From Nymphaea colorata (taxonomy: Eukaryota; Streptophyta; Magnoliopsida; Nymphaeales; Nymphaeaceae), in NCBI RefSeq assembly GCF_008831285.2, contig NC_045140.1, positions 785,528 to 849,527 of the forward strand: 64,000 nt of DNA, in the 5' to 3' direction. Below, piece after piece: positions 1 to 13,192 of this stretch (its first letter is position 1; each line of letters begins with the position of its first letter). The notes under the pieces were generated by a model. That model was not told where the DNA came from. It worked only from the letters and a program-made list of their open reading frames with translations, and searched no databases. A program made the translations under genes and the position numbers.

Positions 1-507
1 TGCCAAATTGCTATCTTGAACACATGTAATATTGCATATTAGAGCCCGAGTATGCCAACCGGGGTACATCATACCAGTCTTCTACATGCTCACCTACCGG
101 ACCAGTTATGCTACTTAAGTACTTAACCTATGAAGTGGCAACAACATCAAAACTTACTTTTTGGTCTGAAAAAAAAAACACACCTCATTTGATTCATCAA
201 CATAAATTCAAAAAAGTTATGTAGAAGATAAATAAATTATAAGATCAAGTTCAAGCATGTGGAGAGTAGTAGTTCTGGACCCTGAAGGCAAGTGGGGAGG
301 GGTTGTTTGAGCTGTTTTTTCAAGCAGTGGAAGAATTAAGTCTTTATCATTGTCCGAAATATCAAATATCAAAATCACTGAACTTATTGAAATGTCTAGA
401 TAATAACACATTTACGTCAAGATTACAAAACTCTAAATACATCTTCAACAAAACAAGAGGTGTCGTCTATTGGACTGATCTGAAAATAAACATGCTGCAT
501 GTAGGCC

Positions 508-790
508 TTGCATCGGGTCAGCCCGGCCCCATAAGGGTTGGGCTTGAGCCGGGCCACAGCTTGTAACTGCAGCCTAAGCCCAACCCGACACCAAAACCTG
601 AGCCTGGCTCGGTCCGGTTAAAATAAAAATATATATGCTAAAATGTAAAATAATACATAAATATAATTAATCATAATAAAATATATATTATTATAAAAAA
701 ATAATATTAAAAACATATCAAGCCCAATCGGGCCAACCCGGGACAGCCTGGTATGTTTTTGTTTAGCCGGAACCTAGGCCCGATCGAGCT
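508..790. repeat. Imperfect inverted repeat of GCCCGG-rich sequence
   Basis: The left arm around 515-550 (containing GGGTTGGGCTTGA) is the approximate reverse complement of 719-752 (containing TCAAGCCCAATCGGGCC). An AT-only core of about 100 bases separates the arms. The GC-rich arms contrast sharply with the surroundings, which suggests a small dispersed foldback element. The family is not identified. Confidence 0.4.
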
Positions 791-1045
791 TGATGCCCAG
801 CCTTAATTGCATGTACTTTATAGGTTCGTAACTATTAAACAATCAACTCAACTACATAATAGTGATGACTGCAGTCCACCGATCTACATATGTTTAACTT
901 CACTTCATGTATGCATGATTTCATCAAGCATTTCCACGTTTTAGATTGATTGGAATTATACTTTGAAAGCAATTTTAGAAGTAAAACCAAAAGTTTAGAT
1001 CATTCCTGTTGGGTTTAGCACCTAAAGGTTTGTCGCTTACCTGTT

Positions 1046-1050
<5 letters not shown>

Positions 1051-1084
<34 letters not shown>

Positions 1085-1085
1085 G

Positions 1086-1129
<44 letters not shown>
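1051..1129. repeat. Compound (CT)n(TA)n microsatellite
   Basis: A run of CT dinucleotides (about 1051-1083) passes directly into a TA run (about 1087-1128). It creates the long low-complexity open frame seen across this position, which is not coding. Confidence 0.95.
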
Positions 1130-1130
<1 letters not shown>

Positions 1131-1674
1131 CTATAACATGTCTTTATTGTCTGATGTTTACAGAGCCTTTTTTTTTTTTTTTGCATTATAGGACAAGTAA
1201 CGTTATAGGCTTATAACCTTTTGGCTTGAATTCAGAAGATACATTCAAATACAGATATATATTTGGATCTAACGATAGTGTTCTTGGAATTCAACGTTAT
1301 CAGATCAAGATCCGATCTCGCTTAAATCGTTATTGCTACAAACTGAGACAGAGTCTAAAACCTTTTTATCTAACAAATCGAAGCCACTCACATGCAAAGG
1401 TGAAAGTAGAAGACAATGGGTGCAATGAAGTAGAAAGTGGGAGCTCCAGCAAAAACTCCTAATTTAGATCTCGTCAAATCTTAGTGGGTGTTTGATTCAC
1501 GTTCCTAGAACAGTGGCGATAAGCACGTCCCATTCTGCTGTTCTTGGAACAGGGTTAATGTGTAGTGTCTTCACGGAACAAGCAATGAATTATTCTGGCA
1601 TCTGCATAATCTGAGACAGTGACATGTTTTCTTGTTGTCATGTGTTGGCATAGGTTGGAACAGGTGAAGCCTCT

Positions 1675-1906
1675 GGAGGCGTTTGATTGCTTGGAATTTG
1701 AAATCTATAGTTCTGATGTGATATGCTTTTGCTAGTGTTGCAAAACTCATGGTTCACTAAACCAAGGATTTTAGGTAGATAGTTAGGATAAAATCTTTAT
1801 TCTTGATTGAGAAAATTTTGGTTTAATATTTAAGGGTGGAGGGTCAGCTCATATATTCACGGCTTAATCCTTGTGATTTTAGATCAGAAGCAATCAAACG
1901 TCCCCT
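1675..1906. mobile_element. hAT-like MITE, about 232 bp
   Basis: The ends are terminal inverted repeats. The left end reads GGAGGCGTTTGATTGCTTGG and the right end, on the reverse strand, reads GGGGACGTTTGATTGCTTCT, sharing CGTTTGATTGCTT. The interior has no coding capacity. A GGGCGTTTGAT-type end is common in plant non-autonomous hAT-like elements; that family placement is inference, because no clean 8-bp target-site duplication was found. Confidence 0.55.
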
Positions 1907-2103
1907 AAGTTCCTGTTTATTGAGCCATGAGAAAGCAAGATCAATGTCCTCCTTTCTCCCTGAGACGTGAGAGAGAAGGCTTCAAAGCCTTCTTTTCTGT
2001 TGCTGAGATGCAAGGAAGGGGCAGGCTTTGAGGTTGTCTCTCACAGTTTTGTTACTGCATCTTGCGGAACCATCAACAATGAATCCAGCTTTTGAGTTAT
2101 TTA

Positions 2104-2269
2104 AGAGGCTGTTTGGCGATGAAAACAGTTTGTAACTGTTTCATAAATATGATTCAAAAATTGAGACAGATTCATGAAACATTATTTGAAGTGTTTCATA
2201 AATCTGTCTCAATCTTTATGACAGATTCATAGAGTAGCTATAAATTGTTTTCATTGCCAAGCAAGCTCT
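2104..2269. mobile_element. Foldback MITE, about 166 bp
   Basis: The left end AGAGGCTGTTTGGCGATGAA pairs with the reverse complement of the right end, AGAGCTTGCTTGGCAATGAA, followed by AACA in both. Further inside, GAGACAGATTCATGAAACA pairs with TGTTTCATAAATCTGTCTC. The element could therefore fold into one long hairpin. It has no open frame, so it would be non-autonomous. Confidence 0.55.
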
Positions 2270-3857
2270 AAGGGGTTTATGGAATACTATCATTGTTGTT
2301 TTCTGAATCAACTTCAATCTTTTGAGCAAATTCATGAGACACGAGATATATAAAAGAAGTAAATAAATATATAAACTGAATGGTGTTTCTAGAGTTTTGG
2401 CATGTCAATATGTATTAAGCCAGGAATCACTTGATTTTGACCCTTCTTGTCGAGTGCCACTGGTTTTATACTTGGGAAGTCCCAATCACGCTGGTGAGAG
2501 GACAGACTCCAGCTTATCTTGGTTTTCAGCACCATCGGAACTCAGGACTTTTTGTCCGGACCTTGAGTTGAAAGGCTGCTCACAGTTTTGGTTTGTCAGA
2601 TGGTTTGCACATACAGAGCAATCCATCCGGCTGTGTGGACAGTTAGCTTCTTAATTTTTTTTCATTTTTACATTAAGATTGTTTAATATTTACTTTCCTG
2701 AATGTGCAGGAATCCCAAACTTTAAAGCAGTCCTAGATCCAAGAGGTATGAGAAAGAGGGGAAAGCTTCGGCCGGTTTTTATAAGCCGCAATCCTCCTGT
2801 TCACACAAAATATGGGAGAGTTGACTTAGGAATCACCTGAGTTGGCTCAAAGTCAATTCTCTCATTGGGCCATGAGTCAGGACTCAAGTGAATTAGCACC
2901 AAAACTCAAGCAACTCAGCCAAAAATCGGCTAACTTACTAAATTGGTAGCTTACATCAGAACCGCGGATTGGAATCACTTGGGTTTGGGTATTGACTGTT
3001 TTTAAGATGTAAAACATTCATCTTTGATTCTCAAGTTCTTAACCATCTTTTGTATGTATCTTTCTCTCATGAAAGCTTTTATCAACCATGAAGAATCAGG
3101 TGGTTGGTATAACAGAGAGAGTGAAAGAGGAGGAGAGAGAGAGATAACTTCTTGATAAATACAAGCTATGCAAGTATTCTTAGCTTCATGGTTAAAGTCG
3201 TTTTCTGGGTTTGCCAACTATACAAAATAACAAAATATCTATAAAATTGTTGTTTTTCTCCTTTCAACTTTTCTTTTTTATTTGCCAACTAAAAACACCT
3301 TGCTTACCCATTAGTCGTCTTCAACCTGGCCCAACCACAACGGACCAGGGGAAGCAGGCCACAACGTGCCAGAGACATGCAATAAAACGTGAGCACCTCC
3401 ATGCTTACCATGCTGGTTGCCTCCCTCATCTATAGGAAAGCCGCCGCCGCCGACTCTTCCAGGCGCTACAGTTGAGACCTCCTTCAACTTGGAAGCATCA
3501 TCCTAGCGCGCCCTCGTGCAGCTGTGTGCTCCAACCACTTGTGAGCAAAGGCACAATTGGCACAATCATATGAGTGAGGTCTCTTTAACTTCTAAACGCT
3601 TAAATGGTTGAGCTGGACCATACAACAACTGACCACCACAAGATAATTCACTCACTCAAAAGTTCAAGGCAAAGCAACCGCTATTTGTCTGGTGTACAAG
3701 GAAGATGCGGAGGCTTTATCAAGCAGTCGACGTGGGGGAAGACAATCCAGAATGCCGGCAGTCGCATTCAACAGACATAGATGCCAAACCAAAACTGAGT
3801 ACTGTTGTTTTCATGCAATCTAGGTTAGGAATAAACACGAGAATTTCGTCTCGTGTT

Positions 3858-3918
<61 letters not shown>
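3858..3918. repeat. Compound (TA)n(GT)n microsatellite
   Basis: About 20 bases of TA repeat are followed by about 38 bases of GT repeat. This is a simple sequence repeat in intergenic DNA. Confidence 0.95.
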
Positions 3919-3919
<1 letters not shown>

Positions 3920-4425
3920 CAGGTAACTACCAGAACCATCCGTACCATTTAGGCTGTCGAACGTTAAGTACATTTAACAGTGAAAATTAAGTTGAAAAAT
4001 ATAGAAGCTAAACTATTTTAAGAATCTGGCTATGCTGGTTTAAACTGCAATACCTATGGTCACCTAGAATCACTCCATGGGTAGGACGACCTATAACACT
4101 AACTCACTTGTAACATTTCTAGACAAGTTTGAATGATTAAGAAAAAGGAGAAAAATCTAGGCAAATGGTGCATATGTTCTTGTGTTCAATCAAACATGGC
4201 TCAGGCAGGAAGAAAAACAAGGAAAGTGCCAAAGAACTGAGGATTCAGATTTGAGTTAAAAGTGGTTATCCCATTTCATTAAGCTGTTAAAGATACCATA
4301 GGTGGCGCAGGGAGGAATGATCTACTCCCTAGGCCCTACCAGATGCTATTTACAGGACGCTGTAGGAACTCCTCGCACTGTACACAAATTTGCCCTCATC
4401 TAAGTGATCATAACCCTGTACATAA

Positions 4426-7020
4426 TCATATGGTATAATCATAGACAAAGAATAGGCTCTCGGGCATGATAACGGGAAGCTTTTCTACGTAGACATAGAA
4501 TTGCCTTAGATTTTCCTGGGCCAGCATTGCAGTATCGATGACTTCTGAGGTGTTGGTCAGAACCCACAGGTCCCTTGAGTTCACTCGTTTCAGGCTGTCC
4601 CTACAAAATGGGCAGGACTTAGAGCGCGTGTTCCTGCAAAAGCAGACTTTTGGTGTCAAGCAGAATGGTCCCTGTCAAACGAAAGAACCAAAAAAAGGTG
4701 AGGAATTTGAGTTCCATCTGACCAGTCTCTGAAGCATTTGATGCACATCGCATGACCACAATTAGGCAAGACAACCTTGCCACAAGGCTCCATGCAAATC
4801 CCACATTCATCTTCCCTTTCCAAGTCCAAATCTGATATCTTCTTTCTATCTTCAATCCTCTTGCGAGTTGATCGTTCTTTAGATTCAGCTTTCAGTTTAC
4901 TGTCTTCCAATTCCATATAGTCCGCCTCAAGCTGTTGTAGTGAAGGATATATAACAGCTGCAAAGGAGAATCCCATACAGAAGAAGTGTGAAGGGGGAGC
5001 ATCACTATTTATAAATGGAGAAGAGAACTAGCGAGAAGCATCACATGAAACCATGTCCTTTAAAAGCAAATCAGAGAACAGTGGAAAATTGAAATTAGGA
5101 TCATTGAGATGCCAACCATAGAATTCCCTCAAGCTAGCTTTCCGTTCCTCTGCAGAAATGGTTGTCTTGCCATCAACATACACCTGTAACCACATTTGCA
5201 ATTTTAAGTCCCAAAATAGACAATGCATCAGAAGAAAGGAAATGCGAGACAGAGAATGTTCATCTTCCTCACCTTATATATTAGAATGTGAAGTAAGCCT
5301 AACCAGCTTGACAAGCTCAAATCCATCCACTTGATGATAAAAAGAAAGATTGGAGCTAGAGGGCTGTAAGACAACCTCATTTGAAGGCAGGCTCCATCAA
5401 AATCACTAGGAATAGAAGCAGCCCTGAATGATCCATGAGGAGGGAACTAATTTCAGTATGATGTACCAAATATAGCATAAATGAAATAGTTTACAGCTCA
5501 AACAGTCAATATGCTTACATTCTTCTGTTTTCAGTTTTACTTTAGATTAGAACGCTTCTGGCTTATGCAATCCTAGGAAAAGACTGGTGGAAAATAAAAG
5601 AAAGTCCTCAACAATAGAAATCAAAGACACCTGTCGTCTTGATAAGTACGAACGGGACCAAAGTTTAAGAGACAGACTGCATTAATCTTTTGTATCAGAA
5701 TGAACTTAGGTGCTACGGACTACCATCAACTACACAACAAAACCATCTTTTTCATAGAATATGGAAATTATAATAAAGAACATGTTGTAATGTCCATTCT
5801 TTCGAGGGAATGAAAAAAATTAGCAACTGATATGCACACGCCATAGTTACTCTTCTAGATTAGAACTAGGCAAGACAATGAAAGATATTTGCAACACCAA
5901 ATGTCTATATCCTCAGGGACTGACTACAACAGCATACTTTCTACGCTGGCGTTTATCAGTTCCTATAGAAAATGAGAGAAAGATAAAAGAGAGCAAAAAC
6001 TTGATGGGTGTGTCCAATCATTTTGGTGATCTGAACCTCAAGAAGCCCGAAAATGAGAACCCCAAAAACCAAAGAGAAAAGATAAGAAGAAAGTGACACC
6101 ACTGATGTTGAGGATACGTTTATCCCCTTTTCACTTGAACCAACAGATACGCACATGCGAATGGAGGCAAATTTACATTAAGACAAGTAGGAAAAAAAAA
6201 AATCGAAGACATATTGCTCAAGTCACAATTCCAAAATTAGTCCGGTAAAATAACAAATAATGAAGAAAAAATGTCCAAAAGCATACATAAACCAAAATTG
6301 CAAAGATACAACAAGGAAAAACCGGGCGACAAGCAAGACTTCAGCTCTCCTTCTGATGTTTTAGGAGATTATAAGAACAAAAATGCAAATTTTGTATACT
6401 TCTGAAAGAGAATAAGGACACGAAACGAAGCATAGTCCAAATAGAAGTAAGACAGTGCATCTCCATTCTCTTCTTTTTCCATGTTAGAAGAAAAACAAGA
6501 GAACTCCGCCAAGATTATTCATTTGAAAAAGGAAACGAAAGTAAAGAATATCCACTTCATAAAAAGGGTTTGAACACACAAACAAGCGGCGAACCAGAAA
6601 ATCGAAAACGGAACATAAACAGAAAAGAATCGCAGAAAAGCAATTGATAGGCCATTCAGTTTTCTGCTTTTCAAGGTAAACACCATTGCCCACGACTAGA
6701 GGACTAAAAAAAAGGGTCAGCACAGAGGCCGAGTTCATTAAGAGCGTCTGGAAACACGAACAGTCGGAGAACCAGAAAACCGAAACATGAACAACAAACA
6801 GGACAGAATCCCAAACGGGCAAAGGCAATTGATGGGTCGCATAGTTTTCTGCTTTTCAAGGATAAACATCATTGCCCACCACGACTAAGGACTAAAAAAC
6901 ATTCAGGACACAGAGAGAGAAGAGGGGAGAGAGTCACAAGGTATTGGCGTGTTGGATATCCGCCTCCAAAGCCTTGAGAGATTCCTTGTAAGATGGCTTC
7001 TGCTGAAGTTTCTGCAACAT
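4426..7020 (-). CDS. RING-type E3 ubiquitin ligase, AIRP2-like
   Basis: Five coding exons on the minus strand: 7020-6938, 5423-5273, 5183-5117, 4957-4723, 4633-4426. Together they give 744 nt, or 247 aa plus stop, with all junctions GT-AG and phases consistent. The N-terminus contains SLKALEADIQHANTL, and the next exon contains GACLQMRLSYSPLAP and a hydrophobic stretch; both are hallmarks of the AIRP2 family (Arabidopsis At5g01520, At3g47160). A C3HC4 RING lies near the C-terminus: C152, C155, C167, H169, C172, C175, C186, C189. The intron between exons 4 and 5 falls inside it, at W179. A basic, charged helix (about residues 117-150) precedes the RING. Family members are cytosolic E3 ligases, and AIRP2 acts in ABA and drought signalling; that role here is inference. 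The start is the ATG at 7020, the first in-frame ATG before the conserved block. Intron 1 (1.5 kb) carries a tandem duplication. The closest paralogue within the family is uncertain, so no symbol is given. Confidence 0.93.
6556..6898. repeat. Tandem duplication with period about 178 bp, in intron 1
   Basis: Unit 1 (about 6556-6710) and unit 2 (about 6734-6898) share blocks such as GCAATTGAT, TTTTCTGCTTTTCAAGG and CATTGCCCAC in the same order and spacing. They differ by scattered substitutions and small indels. Both units lie in intron 1 of the RING E3 gene; unit 2 ends about 40 bases downstream of the exon 1 donor in the transcription direction. Confidence 0.85.
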
Positions 7021-9066
7021 CTTCCTCCTGCCCTTCAACAGAAAAAACTGAGGACTTCAAAGAGAGAGAAGGAGGGAAGTTGACAGGGGGAAAGAGAGAG
7101 AAGGACGATAAAAACGGCAGAATGCAGATGGAACGGATTGCGAGAAGAGAAGGCGGTTTCTAGGGGAAGAGAGAAAAAAGAGAAAAGGAATAATTCTAGA
7201 AAGAGAAGGAACAGTCTAGTCTGAGGAACAGGGGAAGGAAAAAGAAAGGGATGGCTTTTAGTAAGCCTCTTGGCGCTGCCTTCTCCCTCGCCTTTGCCCT
7301 CCCTCCCTGCGCAGCATCACCTTTTCTCTTTTTTCTCCCTCAAACTTTTCTCTTCTTTGTTGGGGGTTGCAGAAAAACGTTTTTGTGAGGAAGCGTATCG
7401 GTCGATACGTATACGAATCCGATACAGATGTTTTTTTTTTTTTTATTTCTCAATCAGAATATTTTAAAATAAATTTTTATATAAAAAAAATGAACTACCC
7501 ATTGTCGATTTCCTACGTTTTCCTATAACATCTATGATGAAATGAATTCTCTTAAATTTGGAAAACACAAGGTGACCACGAGTTTATTTTTCAAGTTACA
7601 AAAGTTTACTTTAGCTGGACATTTTCTATGAAAAATATAAATCTTATTAAAATTTTAACTATAAAAAATGGTAGGGAATAATTATTTTATTATTTTTAAT
7701 TGTTTAATCGGCATCATATCCGATCCTGCCCCACTAAACAACAGATAGTTTGACAAGATCATTATTTTAAGGCAAGTTGTTCCCAAAACACGGAAAAAGA
7801 AAAAATATCTCTTTCCTCCCATTCTGCTGCCTTAGCGTAAAAGTTAAAAGTCTTTAAAATCTGTGCAATCATTTTTTCATGCATTAAAAAACACTAAAAT
7901 GCTTATTTTTGTAGAATAAAATAAAATGAAAAATCTTAAAAAATAATTTAAAGAAATAGAAAACGACGAATCGGTTTGCTATCGATTTCCTTAGTCGATC
8001 AAACTGAAACGAACCGGTTTGCTATCGATTTTGCTTTAACTCGGCCGATTCAAACAGCAAAAAAACGAATCGAAACAGAACCGTGAAAACCACACAGCCT
8101 AGCCAAAAAAGGAAGCTTGACTACCTTGTGAGCATGTTTGATTTCCTGGCATTCTGCAAACAAGAACAACAAGGACTTAGGAGCAGAATCGTTCATAGAC
8201 CGGGGTTTCTTTTTGAGTCAGACCATTTATCATGTTTGGTTTGGTTTCTCTAGTAACAATCATCCATTGTTTGCTGCATTTCACTGTCCGCGGAACATTC
8301 TTGTTCCACGGACGGCAAAAGACTATCTTTCTCTACCTGACTTTGTTGGGACTAAGCATAACAGGACAGGAGCATCACCTCAAACCTGACCGGATGGCCC
8401 GAGCCTATGCCTGTTTTGCCGAGGGCGTTGACTGAGACGATGGTCAAGCTCTGGACCGGATCGGTCTGGACAAGGCGAGCCCAGGTGGGTGTATAGATAT
8501 TTTTGTTTGGCAGGCTGGAGATGGTCCAGCCCAAATTAATTTTAAGGCGTGAATCTGGTTCAAGGGGGGCGGGTCCATCCGGACCATCAGTCCTCGGCCG
8601 GGTGGGCCCCGTGGGGGCAGCTCTGCTTAGCCCAGATTAGGTTATCCAGATACGGTTCAGCGGGACCCACTTGATGTCAGAATCAAAATCCGTCCACATT
8701 CTACGTTAAGGATAAGCACGCCACCAGCAAAACTATGTACATGGATTAAAATAAAAAAGAAATTGTATGGGATTGGTAGTCAGAGTCTTCAATTGAAAAA
8801 TTATTTAAATCATTTTAATATATTCATAAAAACGATTTTGATGTAAAACATGCTTGAATTTAATTTGAAAATTATTTGTTTATTATCTTAATATTGATGT
8901 TTATTTTTTGCTTAATATAAAAACACTACTAAAATATAACAAATAATTGGCTTAATATATTTTACATCAACCGATTTTCAAGATCATATGGGTAAAGTTT
9001 AGATTGCCAAAAACAAAAAACACTTTAAAACATTACATATGAACGAGCTGGTTTTTTTTTTTTTTG

Positions 9067-9128
9067 TGACTTAAACTAACAAGATTGTAATATCAATTGA
9101 CTTAAACTAACAAGATTGTAATATCAAT
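9067..9128. repeat. 31-bp perfect tandem duplication
   Basis: The unit starting TGACTTAAACTAACAAG occurs twice with no mismatch (9067-9097 and 9098-9128). Perfect identity in neutral AT-rich DNA indicates a recent slippage or repair event, or an assembly artefact. Confidence 0.95.
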
Positions 9129-12100
9129 TTAATATAAATCAAGTTTTAGTTCGAGTTATTTTTGTAAAAAAAAAAAAGATTTTTCTATTATCAAAATTTT
9201 ATATTATAAGAGTTTTTACTTTTTGATTATCAAAAAACATTATTAAAATTAAGAAAAATGACTAACTTAATACATGTTCATGATCAAGACACTCTTAAGA
9301 TCAGATTCATAATGTTAGATTCCAAAAAGATACGTCTTTGAGAAATCAAACCCTGCCGTGGACACTTGTGGCTGTCTGGGTGAGGTCAGTTAAGGCCGTC
9401 TGATCATGAAACCTTGGACGGCTGCGAATCCATCCTCCCGGAGTTCTTCATCTCTCCGTTTGTCCTTTTCCGGTGAGTTGAACCATCCATCTCTCCTTCT
9501 CTCTCCCTTTTTCCGATTGAAGTGATGCCGGAATTAGCATCTAACAGGGAGGAGATTCAACAAAAACATGATGAAGCACGTAGGTGAATCTTTTTAACAT
9601 TCTTTTTACCAATTCACAACCAAGATGATTCACCGACACATCAGGTCTGATAAATTTGGTGTTCCATATATCGACATATGAGCTGGTGTGGTGTGGGCAT
9701 TTGACCACCCAGTCCTATAAAATTTCTTCAATTTGCATATTGATGCCCTCAACAATTTATTTCTCTTCTTAGGAATCTAAATTATTTGAACCAACGCCGG
9801 CTTACTTTTAATTCCAGAGAGCACCCGCATTGACTGGAGAAAACAATTTTGTATTTTGTTTAACATAAAAAATTAATTAATATTTTTAAACATTTTCTTT
9901 GTCATGTACATGAATGCCCTTTCAAATATGAAAATCTGTGAAGACTGTCGCCTTTAAAAATAAATAAAAAATAAAAAAAATCTAACGTCATGGTATGACG
10001 GATCGGTCTCGGACCCGAATCCAGCGATGAACAAATACTTGTTCCTTGTTAACTATATAGTTTTTCTCTCCATCATGGACCATACCCACAGATCCATATC
10101 CATCAATGTGAACCCTTTGGTTACCACTAATTTAAGTTAGGCTAATGAGATTACCCTTAATAATAACCTTAAACAGTTAAAAACAAGTTTTATATTAATT
10201 TTTTTTACATTAGCCTTTCAAACTATATCTTTGTGAGTTGAAGTTTCAATCTGCAAAAAAATGTTATTTTATTTGATATATAATAGTTAGGTGAGTGCTG
10301 CCAACTAAAGCTAAAAATCTACTAGGTGTACTCACAAAGTTAGTCATATTTCTCAAATCATTTTTTTAACGGGAAGAACAATAAATGTTCACCGACTTTA
10401 ACTGTTGACTTGTCGCAAATAAACTTGTGAATTTTTTAATCGCCAGCATCGTAGAAACGTTAGGTGGGCTTCAATTATTGTCTAATATTTAGGCGTGTTT
10501 TTTTTTTATTTTTTTTAAATTTGGATATTTTAATTCATTTTCCTTGAAAAATATCAAGATAAGCTCTTTTAGCTATAATTTTTCTGATATAACACATGGA
10601 CTTTTTCCTTAAACAGGTGGACTAAAACATGGCATGCGGTGTATCTTTAGTCAAGGCAGAGCCAGAAATTTTTCATTAGAAAGGCCGAATTAAAGTTTCT
10701 AAATTTTGATTAGAGTCAAAATGATAACAAACAGAACCTTGATTTAATTGTGATTAAATCACTCCATGTAACGCTGATTAAGGATCTAAAACCAAATATC
10801 CGGATTGGGATCTACATCCCAAATGCTTGGTTCAAATTTGAGTGAGATGTGAATGTTGGTATTAGGACACATGTACCTTATGAGGATTGAATATAATACA
10901 TAAGAAGCCTAAGAACATACTATATTGATAAAATTGGGAATCTTTGAAGAGTTTGTAAGTCTTGGTCTCATACCACAATTTTTGGTATCACAAATTTTTT
11001 GTAGGACACAAATCAAATCTCTTATGAAGATTCGCGAGAGCAACCACTCAAGTTAACTCTGAATCATGTCATGCCTTTTTAGGTTTGAGGCTAATTTCAA
11101 TTATTTATGGTATAAATTCAAACTTGAAGGGACATTCATATGTAAAAAAAAAATAAAAATCAATGAAGTTTCTATAATAAATAATGTAAATTTAGTGGTT
11201 ACAAGCGTGTTTGGTTTCCATGAGGATGCACAAACTTTTAAAAGCACCTTGAATTGCTTAGTCACTTAGCTAGTCTCCATACTAACAATTAGAATACTAG
11301 GGATGTCAATATATCTAACTTAAATTGGATACCCGATTGAACAATTTCCAAAAAAAAAAGAATATGAAAAAAAAAATCTGATCAAGAAATCAAATTGGAT
11401 TGGGATGTATGAAATGACATCTGATTAGATTCAGATATATATGCTTCAGATTCACATCAGATTTAGCTTTAAATAAATATCATATATCCAATACTATTAC
11501 ATTTTGAAAATCAGGTGATTGAAATTTCTAATGTCAAGACATCCATCTATATCTCCATCTTGATAGCCAATAACTGATATGTCAACATATAACACTTTGT
11601 CTTATGCATGTATTGTATGACCATTTGGTACCCTTATAGCGAGCAATCCCATGATTTGACTAGAATCTGTCAAAGATTTTGACATCACATGAAGGCTAAC
11701 TTTTACCAAACGTTGATTGTGATCTTTTTGTTCAACCAACAATTAAAGTGAAGCAGGATCATAACAACAAATCTCTCTATGATCATTTTGCAAATTCGTT
11801 ATTACAGGTAGTTCCTACAAAGGATCAGACTAAGACTAATGACGTATACAATGCTTGAATTAGTGATGTAGATGCTACATAGTTGGTTCTCATCCTTCAG
11901 AGACTACAAGTGCAATAGGCGCACCCGTCGACAAAAAGATCACCCTAAGATGATCATCTCATGGATATTGATCGCAAATTGTGAACTAATGATGCTTATG
12001 GTATGACATTCATTTTGTCTTTTTTTCATCTTTAGTTTATGGATAATCTTTTGGACAAAATTTTTCACCTTTTACAATAGGTAGTGCAGTATGAGAAAAA

Positions 12101-12510
12101 TTCTCTATGCTACATCTTTTGAGAACCTTTCAATATAATGAACTCCTTTCTCCTTATCTTTTATGAATCTCATTGCTACAAATAAAGGTCACAACTCACA
12201 AGTCATTCATTTTTTTGATATGAATGGAAAGAAGATATTCAGTCTTTATTAGTATACTATCGCCGTTGGTTCCAAGTAAAACAGTTACTTAAATGTTTTT
12301 GTTTTCCTTATGATCAGAGATACCTAGATGCATTTAGAAAATTAAGTATATTATGTCATGTAAGTTCTTTTAAAAGATAAAATGTACTAAGAAATTGACA
12401 ATTAATTTGAAAAATATAATTTCATCATTTTCTTATTAATCATAATTAGAAAGCTCAAAAGAAACTCACTGTTTCTAAACAATATCAGAAAGTCGCATCA
12501 AAAGGTTTAG

Positions 12511-12557
12511 TGTAGTTGATCGGCAAAGTCCAATCGTTAGTTTGATTCTCATGGGCG
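12511..12557 (+). mobile_element. Possible tRNA-derived SINE head, copy 1
   Basis: GTAGTTGATCGGCAAAG followed by TTAGTTTGATTCTCATGGGCG resembles spaced pol III A-box and B-box-like sequence. The same arrangement recurs at 13148-13192, so it is a repeat family. Assignment as a SINE is inference; the 3' end was not delimited. Confidence 0.35.
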
Positions 12558-13147
12558 TTGGCATCAACCCTGTGCACAAGTCAAAACAGTGAAAGCGAGA
12601 TTAGCCTCTCGACTAATATGATTTTCTGGAACCAAATCAACAAAATAATCCGAAACGTCGGGTGTATTATCGACTACCATCAAAATTCTAAAGCTTGTTT
12701 TTGAGAATTTTCTTATGGTAAAGAAGAGCGAGAGTGGCAAATTGACAAAAAACAAGATTCCTTGCTTTAGCTTACGCAAGCAGTGACCTTCATTAAATTG
12801 GACACATCCGAAAGCTTATTCCATTGATCAATAACGTATCTTAATTTTGTTCTTCTGATTCAGTTCATGTCACAGTCTTCATGGAAACGATGAAAAAATA
12901 TACTTTTTCATGGAAAAGGGGACTCCTTCCGGCGTCGCGCCCACCATGTCTTGTGCCGATATTTTAAAAAATTAAGTTTAAAGTCCAGCATTTTGCACTT
13001 AATTTTGGAAAACTGCCTCACAACTTTAAATATTCTGATGCCGTTCATTGGTCGATAAAGCGGCTACACACCATTTTTACAAAATCAGATTTTGTAAAAA
13101 GTGAGTTTTTTGCAAACGCTTCAAAAACTTAATTTTTAAGGAATATA

Positions 13148-13192
13148 GCGTAGCTTGTCAGGCGGCAGGTCTTTAGTTTGATTCTCGTGGGC
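13148..13192 (+). mobile_element. Possible tRNA-derived SINE head, copy 2
   Basis: CGTAGCTTGTCAGGCGGCAG followed by TTTAGTTTGATTCTCGTGGGCG is a diverged copy of the sequence at 12511-12557, in the same orientation and with the same spacing of the TAGTTTGATTCTC box. Confidence 0.35.

Larger units (their letters stand above)
1..4425. other. Gene-poor left flank
   Basis: No exon with recognisable homology was found on either strand. The stretch is AT-rich and holds an imperfect inverted repeat of GCCCGG-type sequence (about 508-790), microsatellites at 1051-1129 and 3858-3918, and two MITE-like elements (1675-1906 and 2104-2269). Several open frames of 60-85 codons exist, for example 2397-2654 and 1226-1462. 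They show no known domain and no splice partners, so they are not called. The last few hundred bases before 4425 should hold the 3' UTR of the minus-strand RING gene. Confidence 0.6.

Noticed and set aside
2397-2654. Plus-strand frame of 85 codons in the left flank
   Set aside because: Its composition is plausible, but no homology is recognised and no partner exons could be joined to it.
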